NCBI RefSeq assembly: GCF_030247185.1
Contig: NC_080571.1
Location: forward strand, 106,971,128-107,035,127
DNA: 64,000 bases
Direction: 5' to 3'
Origin: Malaya genurostris
Lineage: Eukaryota > Arthropoda > Insecta > Diptera > Culicidae
The notes below the pieces were generated by a model. It was not told where the DNA came from. It ran no database searches and worked only from the letters and a program-made list of their open reading frames with translations. This document shows, piece after piece, positions 33,562 through 45,483 of the stretch. How positions within the stretch are numbered: position 1 is the first letter of the stretch; each line of letters starts with the position of its first letter. The translations under genes were made by a program, and so were the position numbers.

Positions 33562-34660
33562 AGCAGTTCGTGCTCGCATCTCACCCAACACAGTCGAAAA
33601 TCGTTTGCGGTCGAAGCAAAAGAAACAAAAACAATACAGTGCAGTGAACAATAGAGTGTACGGAATGGTCAAATACGATTTAACAAAGCCTGAAACTTGA
33701 CCTGCAAGACCGAATTCAATTTGTATAGATTTCAAGCGTTGTAAAGTTAGACCAGCAGCAAATGAAATTGAAATCTTACGAATGCATCCAGACGCTAATA
33801 ATGTAAGTGAGATTCAATTCAACAAGGCGTGTAACTGTGTGTACATTATGTTTAAACGTGAAAGCGATGCAATTGCATTCGCTTCGGTTAACAACGAGGT
33901 GCACAGTGTTGAGTGTGATAACATTGAATACAAAATCGCTGTGCACATGGTGGACAATGCCATACAAGTACGCGTGCATGACCTTCCCCCGCAAGCCACC
34001 GATCAGTTCGTTCGGGAAATCATGTCGCAGTACGGTGAAGTTCTCTCCATCGAAAGAGAAGTATGGCGGAATTTTTTCCCCGGCATCCGGAATGGCGTGC
34101 GAGTGGTACGTATGCAACTACGTAAGGCAATTCCATCTTACATCATTTGTGGTCAAGGTGGGACACATCCGTGTAAAACGCTGATTACCTTTGAAAATCA
34201 GCTAGTTACATGTCAGTTTTGTGAACAACCTGCACACTACAGTAAACCTTGCACTGAAACTGCGAAAAGGACATCTTCAACCAAAGACAAGGTCAACCGT
34301 TCAACAACGAAAACTAGGTAGCGTAGTACTCCTGTTTTACCATCAAACCAACCAACAACTGCAACCAATGTACAACAAGGCGCTTCTACAGCAACTAACA
34401 ACGAGACTGCGAACAACAAGGAAAACAAAAAGAAGACGGAAATCAACAACAAAACCACCGACGTGGCAATGGAGGACGAGACGAGCCACGAACAAAGTGC
34501 CCCTCAACCCTCGCAGGAGGGAAATGGAAGCTCTTCTCCTCCTAGAAAAAGAGTGACAACGAGATCCACTTCAAAAAATTCTTTATTTAAAAATTCGGCT
34601 AACTCGGCTATGTGAAGCTTGCACGCAAATAGGCCTGAATAAAAAAATCTTTTAAATAGA
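33562..34660 (+). mobile_element. ORF1-only retroelement, copy 2
   Basis: About 1.1 kb beginning AGTTCGTGCTCGCATCTCAC. The ORF1 ATG at 33665 is followed by a Trp-to-stop change (KPETTGA) near 33698, an indel near 33779, and an open stretch 33782-34321 with the CQFCEQPAHYSKPC zinc knuckle. An extra G near 34316 ends that frame, and the C-terminus continues in another frame to SPPRKRVTTRSTSK and SANSAM* (about 34614). It ends GGCCTGAATAAAAAAATC with A-rich sequence. Possible diverged target-site duplication: AACTAACCAGATC on the left, AACAAACAGATC on the right (34664-34675). No ORF2. Confidence 0.85.
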
Positions 34661-34689
34661 AATAACAAACAGATCTCTGTTCAATTGAA

Positions 34690-35066
34690 GAATAATACAG
34701 CTAGTTGAAGTCGGATCTAGATAAAATTTAGTAGGGTTCTATGAGATTGTAAGACCTTTCATTTGAACCGAAGTGTGTGAAAATTGCTTGAGATATATCT
34801 GAGAAAATCAAGTGCATTTTTTACTGTTGCACCCATATTACTCTATAACTCCGGAACCGACAGTCGGATCCAGATAAAATTCAATAGCAGGCATCTTCGA
34901 GAAAATTGAGTGCACATTTGTGTTCCATACAGGCATACATACACATCCATACATTTTGCGTACGAACTGAGTCGAATGGTATATGACACTCGGCCTTCCG
35001 TGCCTCGGTTCAAAAGTCGATTGTCACAGTGATTGCAGAGTCTTTCTATATGAGAAAGGTAAAAAA
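34690..35066 (+). repeat. Dispersed repeat copy with its right end
   Basis: Contains AAGACCTTTCATTTGAACCG, ACTCCGGAACCGACAGTCGG and the right end GAGTCGAATGGTATATGACA ... CTATATGAGAAAGG. It begins immediately after retroelement copy 2. Confidence 0.7.
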
Positions 35067-35679
35067 TCAAAAATACCGTTTTCAAGGCAATCGGTTTTAA
35101 AAATTTATTTCTAAAATGAAATATAAAGGCAACAGTTTTTATCAGTGTATACTTTCTTCATATAGTGCCAATAGTTTCCTTAAACGTTGTCGCAGATACC
35201 AAAATAATCGGACCAGCCGTCTTTGATATATTTGTTATTGGAAATTCCAAGAAATTTCTGCATTGGCCCTTCTAGTCAATATTATGAACTGATGATTCTA
35301 ATCGCAAACAAGAATTAAGGTAACGGCTCCAGTGATCATCTTTGCTCCAGTAGTCATCTCATATACGAAAACCATTAGTTAAAGTGAGATCTGCTGTCTC
35401 TGTTCGATAGATTGACCTTAAGGGTAAGATCAAAATAGGTACATGGGCTTGGAATTTTTGCGTAGCTATAACAGCAGTATTGAATAATTTTAGAACTGTT
35501 TTTTTCAACGGTAGTGCTTCTTAGAGCCGAAACAGAGATACTGTTTCCGATTTTACCACAATTCGTTGATTGAAAGTCAAGTAACCGACAAAATAATATA
35601 GCGACTCAACCAATGAGATCACTATTGGTACAACTGCCCTATATTTAAGAAAAAAATCTTGATTACCGAAGAAGCCAAG
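35067..35679. other. No gene recognised
   Basis: A/T-rich sequence without repeats I could match and without a coding signal. Confidence 0.45.
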
Positions 35680-36812
35680 CCGGTACCATGATTAAAAATC
35701 ATAAAACATGTCTTCTCTTAAAATCATGCCTTTTTATTCATGATTCCATAATCAAAATGATTGATATCATGAAACATTACTCTCATTTATTTTCAAGATA
35801 TTAACTGGCATGCTCTCTCGATATTTGTGTGATCGAATTGAAAGAGGAACTGATTTGCATAGGTACAAGACTAGAAACGCATCTGATGCTAGAACACCAA
35901 GCTTTTTGTTAGCCAGATCGCAAAACTCATTATTGTACAGGGGAATAAGTTTTTTTCAATTCGATGCCAAGAGAAATCAAGCGCGCGACGACATTGGTGG
36001 AGTTCAAAAAGTTATGTATTTCACACATAAAGTCCGCTTTGTAAGCAAATATTTAGTTAGTTAGTTCAAATTTTTTAGATTTTTTTTTTTTACGTATTAC
36101 GAAGATTGTTTTTTTTTGTTTATATATATTATTGTGAGACGTATTAAGCTACTATGTTCGGTATTCGGTATGATGATGATGGATTTTTAGTTTGTTTGAG
36201 AGTTAAAAATAATGAGCAGTCTACAAACGTTTGAGCCTAGCGCGCGAAGCAGGTAGTGACTATTTGGAAAGCGAACAGGACTGGCCGAAGAGCCTTAGCA
36301 TTCGGTGTATTAAGTTTGCTCTTGACTTTAATCGCAAGGTTTGATTAATAATTCAAGGAATAGATTCGGTAAACTAATTGGGATCGACAGTTGTTGATGG
36401 AATTGGGCTTGGCTCGGCTCATCCGCAGTCTCGTTACTCCATCGTAGCTGATGTGTGTAGCGATGAACTGGTCCGGCGGGAAGGGCCAGGTGAATTACTG
36501 TCTTCCCGGGTTGGAAATTTTCTTGATTAACCCTGGATAGTAAATCCGAAATATTTGAATGTTATTTTGTGCTCAGTCGTTCTTTTGAAGAAGAATCTAT
36601 ACCTGCTAGATTAATCAGATCGTTTTCTTTTGTTTACTGGTTAAGATATGTGCAAAAATATTAATTATCATTTAGATAACTCGTTCTGCTCACACCTTTG
36701 TAGGGGTATAAGATGGGATCATCATCATCATCATCATCATGAATTTTTGCAATCATTTGGTCATGAAACTTCATGATAAGACATGTTTCATGATTTTTAA
36801 TCATGACACCGG
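35680..36812. repeat. Foldback element hosting a LINE insertion
   Basis: Left arm 35680-35795 and right arm about 36740-36812 are inverted: GCCGGTACCATGATTAAAAA and, reversed, CCGGTGTCATGATTAAAAAT, followed in both by ATCAT(A/G)AAACATGTCTT. Both arms are dense in ATCATGAAAC-type words. The intervening kilobase is the LINE fragment described separately. Confidence 0.65.
35797..36740 (+). pseudogene. 5'-truncated LINE: RT C-terminus, 3' UTR and (ATC)n tail
   Basis: The reading frame INWHALSRYLCDRIERGTD, LHRYKTRNASDARTPSF, LLARSQNSLLYRG (35797-36064) resembles the extreme C-terminal region of Jockey/CR1-like ORF2 proteins, ending VRFVSKYLVS*. A ~650-bp 3' untranslated region follows and ends in about seven ATC repeats (36718-36738), as expected for a LINE whose 3' end carries a simple-repeat tail. 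The truncation is at the 5' side, typical of incomplete reverse transcription. Family identity is by resemblance only. Confidence 0.6.
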
Positions 36813-36967
36813 GAATGGATTTTTATCCGTGTAGTAGCAACACACGGGCAACCTCTAATACTAAAATCTTGCATTGATCTGTAACACAGATTTGAGTTTA
36901 TTGAACTATAAATCATAGTCATTTAGGGGTTATCCTAAGTTTGTGCTTTGGGCACATAACCGTTTTT

Positions 36968-37161
36968 ACTTTTTTTTATGTTTCGTCTTAGACTCGTCAG
37001 AAAAGACATGGCACTTCGACGCCAATTGAAAAAGTGTTTTGCAAATATTATTAACTTTACGTCTGCTTAGCGGTTTAAATTGAACTGTTTAAGTTTTCAC
37101 TAAGCAGTTCAATCTGAACTGCTCTGCACTGACGAGTCTAAGACGAAACGTAAAGAAAAGT
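36968..37161. mobile_element. Small MITE with TTCGTCTTAGACTCGTCAG ends
   Basis: The inverted ends share TTTCGTCTTAGACTCGTCAG in an otherwise A/T-rich 194-bp unit. Inside, TAAATTGAACTG and CAGTTCAATCTGAA form a second hairpin with CTAAGCAG. A related fragment (GACTAAGACGAAAGCG) is at about 23620. No coding capacity; the superfamily is not identifiable without a clear target-site duplication. Confidence 0.65.
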
Positions 37162-38652
37162 ATAAATTATAGGATTTTTATCTTCCTATAAAGAGTACAG
37201 CTCTTAAAAATTATCTGTAAAAAAGAATTCTTCATTGAGCCATAGCTGCAGGTAAACTAAAAAGGCAAAAAAAGTAAAGCAAAACAGTTAGCCTTTCCGG
37301 TCGTGGCCAACGATTCCGTCAACTCGTAGGTACACTCGCGTACTAAGACTATCTCTCATCGAATCACTGATGAAAATAAGTGCCTTTGATGTAAAGCCTT
37401 AGAACAAATATTTGTACTCAAATGCTAAATAATCTCCAACGACACTGAATTGGAGATGTGCGTGCTGTATCGCACATCAGATATCACGGCACCAACCGAC
37501 CAGCCGTAAAGATGTCATACACGAAACCTGCCAACTTATTCCAAATTGTAATTACGATGGGCTACAGCGAAAATAATGATGATTATTATTTGACCATGCT
37601 CTTCCTCTGCGCGCAAAACAACCACCAGACGGAGCCCGTACTTGCATAGGCCAATTTGGGTCCTTGAAAACCGTTCGCTTGGCAACGGCGACGGCAACGG
37701 CAGCGGTCATCATCTCTGAATGTAGCTACCTGCCCACTTCGCCCCATCGTCAATGTGCAATGTGCACTAAACAGCCGTCATCTGTCAGCTATGCATCAAC
37801 CCAAACACAATATGATGCCTTATGTTGTTTGGCAATCGATGATTACCCGTACATGTTGACCTAGGGATGGAGTTCCACTGATTAACCACGCACTCTCGAT
37901 CAAACCACATACGGAGTTACAGGACCACCGTCGATTTAAGTTCACATGGAGTCGAAAACATGTATTACAACAACGGCAACAGAAAAATCTTAATCGATCA
38001 GTTGTTGGGTTGATTTGTGAGAAACTGCCAAGAGAGATGGTGAGAGAGAGAAGTAAGAACAGTCCGGTATGATTAATTGTTAACTGACTTTTGAACCGAG
38101 CGATTGTTGCTAAAGACCGGTTTGCATTGATTTCTCGATGTATATTTGAACGGATACAACCTTTTTTTAAGTTGATCGGTGAGGTCAGTGTTTTCATCTT
38201 GAAGCGGATTACCCTTTGGGCGAATAGAAAAATGTCCACAGGCAATGCCGCATGTCAAGTGACAGAAGAAGTGCTAGTGATCTCGCACTTATGAATTCAA
38301 TCCAATTTATTCAAGTTTGCTTGCCTGAGTTCTTATTTTCAGTATGCAAACATCTGTGTATTATTTATGTGTGCTTGCAAACGACTACTATTCACAAATA
38401 TTTCCATCACATGTCGTCATTGTCCATTAATTTTATGTATTGAGAGGATTGGATTAGTACTAATTGTTTTGTTTTAAGGTGTCTTTAAACTATTATGATT
38501 TTTTACGTTTTGTTTTCGACTCATCAATGTGTTAGCTGGTTATATAGAACTACTAGTGTACTAAGCAATTCCTTTTGTGCATAGTATCTTCCTTTTCCAA
38601 ATTCAAATACTACCTAGGAAACTACCGACTAAATCGAGTGGCATATTCAGTG
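37162..38652. other. Low-repeat island; no gene recognised
   Basis: 37280-37870 is comparatively G+C-rich and free of the window's repeat families. ORFs of 60-141 codons occur on both strands in the area (for example 37820-38245 minus), but none has a recognisable domain and they overlap each other. Could contain host regulatory DNA. Confidence 0.4.
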
Positions 38653-38891
38653 CAGAGTTACCATATTCACAGCTTTTTCTGTACACAGATTTTTTTGCCT
38701 ATTTTGCCACACAGATTCTGAACACAGAACACAGATTTTATCAAAATTCACAGATTTTTGAATATGTCATAAAAATGGAAGATTTGCAAAATGCTTTTCA
38801 CAGATTTCCACAGAATATAATTGAAAATATGCAACACAGATGGTACACAGATTTTTCAAGTTGAAACCCAGATTTTAAAATGGCAACTCTG
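38653..38891. mobile_element. hAT-like MITE with 8-bp target duplication
   Basis: TIRs are CAGAGTTACCAT and, inverted, CAGAGTTGCCAT. The exact 8-bp duplication ATTCAGTG flanks it at 38645-38652 and 38892-38899. The 239-bp interior is peculiar: the word ACAGATTT or CACAGAT recurs about ten times. The 8-bp duplication and CAG ends match hAT elements; there is no transposase. Confidence 0.85.
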
Positions 38892-38899
38892 ATTCAGTG

Positions 38900-40650
38900 T
38901 TGCATTAATCAGTAGTCTGATTTTTATTGGGTTCCGTTGCAATTTGGAGAAATCCCATTAATACAAAAGGGTCTGAAACATACCCAACAAAAACTGACAA
39001 ATGTAGTTCCGAAGTAAATTTGAATAGACGGAATACCAGATGTACTCCCAATTTATTTCTGGTTACTTCTGTTGGCAGAACATAGGAGTTGTTTCATTTC
39101 ATTGTATTGCTCCACAACAATGCAATGCATCATCGCACAAAACAAAAGGTGTTCGCAACACACTGGAAAGTCTCAAGTGGTAAGTGCTTGACCATGTGGC
39201 TTACTCGCCGGACCAGACCCTATCAGACTACCATCTCGATGGACACTATTCAAGTAGAGCTTTGTAACCTTATGTATTATCTTATGTAAACTGGCTCACA
39301 CTGTGGTTCTACACCATAGACGGTCAATGTGAAATGTGAAAGAAGCGATGGAAACTATTTAAAAAAAAACAACTGTATCGGTAAGTTTTAATTACAAAAA
39401 CGTGCTTAATCCACCTAACAATAATATGGTACCTTTTTTTTGTTTTAAGTTTACATAAAATTATTTTAATGAACGTCGTTTTAAATGACAGTTCAAAATT
39501 TCATTACCCTGTAATTTCGGAGCTGCAAGTCGGATTGAGAAAAGAAATTGTATGAAACGAAACCCAACTATTCCTTTGAATCTAAACGTGTGACAATCGA
39601 TGGAGTATTCTATGAGATTTCGAAGTGAGTTCCACTTTAAAGTTTTTGGTCATTTTTACGGTGCTTCCAAAACCTGTATTCAGGAAATAGCATAACCCAA
39701 AGCGGTTCGTATGGTCAAAACGAATAAATTGAAATATTTTTGAGCCCAACTTTGAAGATTTTTTAGTATTTTGGTATTTTTAGGCATCTTATATGACGAT
39801 TTGAATTGTAAAACCTCATCACCCTGTAATTTCAGAATCAGATCATTCATTGAATAAACGATTAAGCTCCGCTATTCTCAATACTTCCGAAACCGGAAAT
39901 CGGTGTAGCCGAAGTCAGTTAAATTCACTCAAGGGGGGGATAGGGAACATCATTTTTTCGATTTTTTCCAGAACTATCGTTCAACAAAATAAACTTAAAC
40001 GTTTTTCATCATTTAAACAACATTTTGTATTTTTTTCGTGGAAAAATATTAAGAAATGAGGCGGTGAAGAGGTATTTTTGAGAACGTTTCTTAAAAATCA
40101 TGAATCATGCGATGTCATCTGTATCTCAGCGCTGACTAATCAGAAGTCAACAAATAAAAACAGAATAAATAGAGTAGATGTTTTTCTAGACCCCAACGTT
40201 TCTGTTTGTTTTTTTTTTTTTTTGGATTTTTGGTGGTTGTTAAAGTCATAACTACGATTTTACACGAAAAAATCCGCCATTTTGTAACTGTAAAACTTCC
40301 GCAAAATAACAAACAATGAAAAAGAAAACGTTGGGGTCTGGTATTTTACATGTTGAAAGTGTGTGCAAAATTTGAAAAAGATTAGGACAGTAGTTTTTGA
40401 ATGACGATGGACCTGCTTTCGAGATAAACGCGTTTTAAGTTTTTTGTCTATAAACTCGAAGGAAACAATTTATTACACTAGAGAGCCCGTAGGCTCTAAT
40501 ATTTTCAAAAAATCATATTTTCTCTTCTGTATTTTGTTATAATAAAACATTTTAAGAATACTTTGGTAAGTTTTTCAAGTCAATCGAAGCAAAAATCTAG
40601 TGCCTGTGCACCGAGCTTTTATTTCTTTGCAATATGAGATAAGCAAAGAT
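38900..40650. other. Non-coding; dispersed-repeat fragments near 39470-39930
   Basis: 39470-39930 shows diverged family words (ATTTCGGAGCTGCAAGTCGG, ACTTCCGAAACCGGAAATCG). The remainder is A/T-rich, including a T-run near 40209-40222, with no gene seen. Confidence 0.5.
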
Positions 40651-40663
40651 AAAGGACCATAAC

Positions 40664-41773
40664 AGTTCGCTTTCACATCTCATCCAAGTCAGCCGATAAA
40701 ACAAAACCGCTAACGTTGAGTTGAGTGAACCAAACGAATAAAAGCTACCGCCGACACAAAAGAATACAATTATTGTTGACTTCAAGCAGTGCTAAATTCG
40801 ACCTTCGATACGAAAACTTGAAGGTTTGCTTAAAGAGCAAATGCATCTTGACATTAAACGTGTGCATTTACTTCAATGCAATAAGACCAATAATGTTGTT
40901 TATATCCAGTTCTATAAAGAGTTGGATGCAATTCAATTCGCTAAAGACAATTATAATGTGCACTATGTGGGGCATGAAAATATCAAGTACAACATTCCAG
41001 TATATACGGAAGATAGTGCTATAGTAGTGCGTGTGCATGATCTTCCCTCAAGCGTCATCGATCCTTATATTCGCAAAACTATGTCCCAATACGGAGAGAT
41101 TCTTTCTATCGAAAAAGAAAAGTGGAAGAATTTTTTACCCGGTATTCTAAATGGCGTACGTTTGTTACGCATGCGCTTGAGGAGGCCTATACCTTCTTAT
41201 GTGACATCCGGTCAGGATACAAGAATCCCGTGCAAATCACTTGTTACCTATGACAATCAGATGGCCACATGTCAATATTGCCAAAAAGCTGTTCACTACG
41301 GTAAGTCATGTGATAAACTGGACAAGGAGACAACTACACCAAAGGACAACGGTGCTTCCTTCACACCAACCCCAAGCAACCACAGTACACCTGTGACAGT
41401 CACCAACAACAGTGAAGCATCCCCTTCAACGAAACCATCCAACGTATCCCCTATAGAACAAAGTACACCAGCTGCAGCTAACAACTTACCATCCAACCAA
41501 CCAGCAACTGAAAACAATGTATAGCAAGACGCATATACAGCAACTAACAACAGAATCAACAACAATACCACCGATGCGGCAATGGATGACGAGACGAACC
41601 GCGAACAAACTGCCCCTCAATCCTCGCACAAGGGAAATGGAAACTTCTCTCCCCCTAGAAAAAGGGTGACAACGAGATCCAATACAAAAAAAAATTATCT
41701 AAAAACTCAGCTCAATCGGCCACGTAAAGTTCGTAAGCAAATAGGCCTGAATAAAATATCTTTTAAATAAAAA
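40664..41773 (+). mobile_element. ORF1-only retroelement, copy 3, with 13-bp target duplication
   Basis: The exact duplication AAAGGACCATAAC lies at 40651-40663 and 41774-41786; the A residues may partly belong to the tail. The element starts AGTTCGCTTTCACATCTCAT and ends GCCTGAATAAAATATC plus an A-rich tail. The ORF1 N-terminus is disrupted, but 40826-41524 is open for 232 codons (MHLDIKRVHLLQCNKTNNVV ... CQYCQKAVHYGKSC knuckle). A TAG at 41522-41524 interrupts it, and the C-terminus continues (MDDETNREQTAPQ, SPPRKRVTTRSNTKK). About a third of the residues differ from copy 4, so it is a separate subfamily with the same architecture. Confidence 0.9.
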
Positions 41774-41786
41774 AAAGGACCATAAC

Positions 41787-43087
41787 TTGCTGAATATTGT
41801 TCCGTTAGACTTGAAATTTACACAGTATATTCTTGAAATATACTGATAGTCGCTTTGATTTCAATGTTATACTGGGTGTAAGAAGTTATTATCGTACAGC
41901 AATTGTTGTTGAAAGCTGTTTAAGTCAATATAATTATGAAATTGTTTTGAATCCGAAAATACTGCCATCTTTCTTATACATATGTCATATTTGAACCATT
42001 GTGTTGCCGAAAACGAACCGTGCAAAGATAGAAACAAGGCAAAATGTCATGAAAAAGGATGCTGTACATAGTCTATTTATTAATTAGAAACAGTTTCATA
42101 CAATAGTATTAAAATTCGTGTTTCATTACGTTCCCAAGTATAGTTTTGTCATGCAGCGCTCAAAATTCCTACAGCTGAAATAGGAGATTACACAAAAAAT
42201 TGATATTTCTGTTAGAAATGAACAGATTTAAATAATCTATGAATAGCTTTCACCATGAGGAATTAAGGTTTAAAAAATAAATATAACATAAAAATTTGCA
42301 AAACAAGAAAAGTAAACATCCTATCTCAAAAAAATACAACAGCGTTCAACTGAGGATCAGACCTTTCATTTGCGACTAATTTAGCCAAAATCGGTTCAAC
42401 TATCTCCAAGAAAACCTAGTGAGATTATTTGACACACACAGACAGAGATTGCTTAGCTCGACGAGCTGAGCCGATTGGTATATAAAACTAGTAGATTTTT
42501 CAAGTGATTGCATTTCTGTATGAGAAAGGTAAAAACTAAGTTCGTCAAGAATTATTTAAATTGCAAGAATTATTTAAATATGTGTCAAACAAACCAAGAC
42601 TTTCAAGCAGGCATGTTAATTCACGTGTTTCAACACTTAACAATATATCAGAATGATTGAAACATGTGTTAGTTCAATTGTAGAAATCAGTCAATTTTGA
42701 CGCTCGAATGTGACGGTCTCAAAAGACATAAAGGCTATAGCCGGTTAAGCATGTGAAATATGTTCCCAAAGAAAATCCATATTGTTATACCAAATTTGAA
42801 AGAGCTTGTACTGGAGACCATTTTCCTAATTTGTATTTTATTTGATTTCAGGGATTTTTAAGGTTTTGTCGAGAAGGATTGCAATTTTTCTTAGAGATGT
42901 ATTTCTTGTATACTTGAGATACTTAAAAAAATTTAAACATATGTTTTCACATTTCTGATTTCGGTACCACTTTGTAATTTTAAGTAATAAATAAATAATT
43001 TTTGAATGCGTTAAATTGCTTCGGTTTCATTTTTTTGTTTAATGTGGACAACTTCAAAATTAGATTTTATCGAAAAAAAATTAACAA
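41787..43087. other. Non-coding; dispersed repeat at 42350-42535
   Basis: 42350-42535 is a plus-oriented family copy (GACCTTTCATTTGCGACTAA ... GATTGCATTTCTGTATGAGA). No gene elsewhere in the stretch. Confidence 0.5.
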
Positions 43088-43201
43088 TCAACCATGCGTT
43101 TTCATGGAGCTTTATTACAAGGAAACGCATAGTTCTTACTTCTAGTAGTTATGTACCATGCGTTTCCTTCTAATAGAGCTTCAATGGAGACGCATGGTTG
43201 A
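43088..43201. repeat. Hairpin element, 114 bp
   Basis: TCAACCATGCGTTTTCATGG at the left pairs with the inverted right end TCAACCATGCGTCTCCATTG. Inner arms pair over AGGAAACGCAT. It could form a stem of about 47 bp. This is a small foldback MITE or possibly a hairpin transcript; nothing indicates expression. Confidence 0.65.
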
Positions 43202-43439
43202 ATGTAAATTATTACAAGAGAATACCAAAATTGTTGTTATCAACATTAAAAAAAACTATGGCATCGAAGCACTTAAACGCATTCCTTTTTTTGTGAAAAC
43301 CCCAGAGTAGTTCCAAACTCGTGCCAAACCTTCAAAAGGAAACAAGTTTTCTTTAAGTGACTTGGGCTGGTTATCCACAATCCCTCGGCCAGTCATCAAT
43401 TCGTCTGATGCCCTGATGCTCCCTCCGCTTCATGTCCCC

Positions 43440-43556
43440 ATGATGAATGTTTTATATTATTATAATATTATGTTATGCAATGTAATACAGTATAATATGA
43501 TGTAATAAAAGTAATATAATATAATATAATATAATATAATATAAAACAATATAGCA
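43440..43556. repeat. AATAT pentanucleotide microsatellite
   Basis: Irregular TAATAT words lead into a regular run of TAATA units at about 43510-43545. Confidence 0.85.
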
Positions 43557-44959
43557 TCGTTACACTAAAATACCGAACGAAAATAGTCTTGTTTACAAAA
43601 TTTGCTCAAAGGATTTTTTGATCCGATTGAGAAGTCTTATTCGAATGGTACATGAAAAATCATAGACCATTCAATTTTCAGTTTATCTTTGGTGATACAA
43701 TTCCATGGACTGATGAATTTTTAAAAGATTTGCATTCAGCTCTAGGGGAATGATGTGTTGCACATTTCAATTTCACTATTCCACACATCTTGCTTATTTC
43801 ATCAGCTCCACCATGAAAAATGACAAAATTTCAAGCGTTCTGATGATGACGTACCGTCATTACAAGAGAAGTTAAATTAGACACATTATTGCTCTGAATT
43901 AAGCGCGTTCAGTTGAAATAGTTGCTGACAGCCGTGATTCGTGAAGCGATATCAAATATTCTACGGTGCTACGAAATCGGGTATGTATCAATTGCCGAAA
44001 TTAATAAAAAGCAAATAAATATGATAACGACAGATTTTCAATCGATGCGAACTGGATTTTGTAAACTTCATTAAAATGCATGAATCTATGAATATACGAT
44101 CAATGACTTTCGGCGAATCGCAAAGCAAGCAAAGCCCCGATATTACATCCCGATGCGGAATTTGACCTACTATATAGCAGCCGATTAGCAGAGCACAAGA
44201 AAATTATCACTACGATCCTACAAAACCTGAAAATTCTCCAAAGTTCAAAGTCCGAACACACGCCATCTGCTTACGAAACCAAGGCTTGAAGCATCGATCC
44301 AGGTTAGGTTAACAAGTTAAATTATTAAAATTTCAAAGTGCAAATCCCTATGCAAAAGTTTGTCTTAATCATTATGCCATATTCACCTCATATTCAAGAG
44401 ACAATCCCTCAGAGGTGCGACCGAAACAAAAACAATAGTTACAAATCTACTTTCGATGAAGTTTTGGTTGCTGTGAATAATCGATTCAGCAGTTCACTCC
44501 TCAATGATAGTATGGGTGCTATAACAAATATGCATTTCGTTGCATGTTGGATGTAATCGGCTATCACTACGTGCTATCTACATTCCTCACGATAAAAGTA
44601 AGGATGTTACCGAGATGCGGGCGTACATTGAATCGGTCCGAGAGTTGTTTGAGATTGGATCCGATATGTATCTATTGTATGCTGGCCTGTGGTGATTATC
44701 ACCAACCTGAATTATCCTGGAATTTGAGTAACGATGGATTGTCCTACATAGATCTGCAGTTACATAAATTTCAAGCGAGAATGCTCAACAGTTCGAATAT
44801 TTTATTCAACGTTAGCGTATCGTTGACAAGTAGGGAGAGATGCGATTTATGTACGTCCCATTTTCATCAATGTTTAATGTATTTCCGTAGTCGTTCGTTT
44901 TCGCTATTCGGTATTGATAGTTGCGCGAAATTTGATTGATTTGATTGACCTATGTGACA
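43557..44959. other. No gene recognised
   Basis: ORFs at 44338-44556 and 44544-44939 (plus) are open for 72 and 131 codons but show no recognisable domain, splice context or family resemblance, so I leave them as non-coding. Confidence 0.4.
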
Positions 44960-45480
44960 ATGCCCATTCAATTTTCTCGGAAATTTCTCAACCGATTTTT
45001 ACAAACTAAGATGCAAATGAAAGGTCTTGAGATTCTTCAAAAAGTCCTCGAAAAGTTGATCCAAATCCGATTTCCGGTTCCGGTATTACAGTGCGATTAG
45101 TGAAAAATTTCAATTTCATTAGGATTTTTTCACAAGCGATGGCGAAACGAGATGCACATTTTTAAAATTTACTAATAAATTCATCTAGTTGACAGACCTT
45201 GTTAGTTGGTGGATATATAAATCTACTTTGGGACTACCAGTGCCCGGTTTTCGCTTTTAAACGCACCGGTAATAGTGATGAAAAGCTCCTAAAAACTGAA
45301 ATCACTTCTATTTCTCAGGAACAGTTGAACCGATTTTCACAAATTATGATTCAAATTAAAGCTCTCATTGTCTTAAAAGATACTGTGCAATTGCATCCAG
45401 ATTCGACTTCCGGTTCCGAGATTATAGGGCAATGTATCAAAACTTTCAAACTGTCATACAAAATGGTTCAAAATCAGTAC
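44960..45480 (-). repeat. Dispersed repeat, minus-oriented
   Basis: Contains CTCAACCGATTTTTACAAAC, AATGAAAGGTCTTGAGATTC, TCCGATTTCCGGTTCCGGTA and a second unit at 45300-45440 (ACTTCCGGTTCCGAGATTAT). It abuts the left end of the mariner. Confidence 0.65.
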
Positions 45481-45483
45481 AAA

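Noticed and set aside
43557..44939. Two longish ORFs at 44338-44556 and 44544-44939 as a small host gene
   Set aside because: No recognisable domain, no plausible splice structure, and Cys/Leu/Ser-rich composition typical of random A/T-rich frames.
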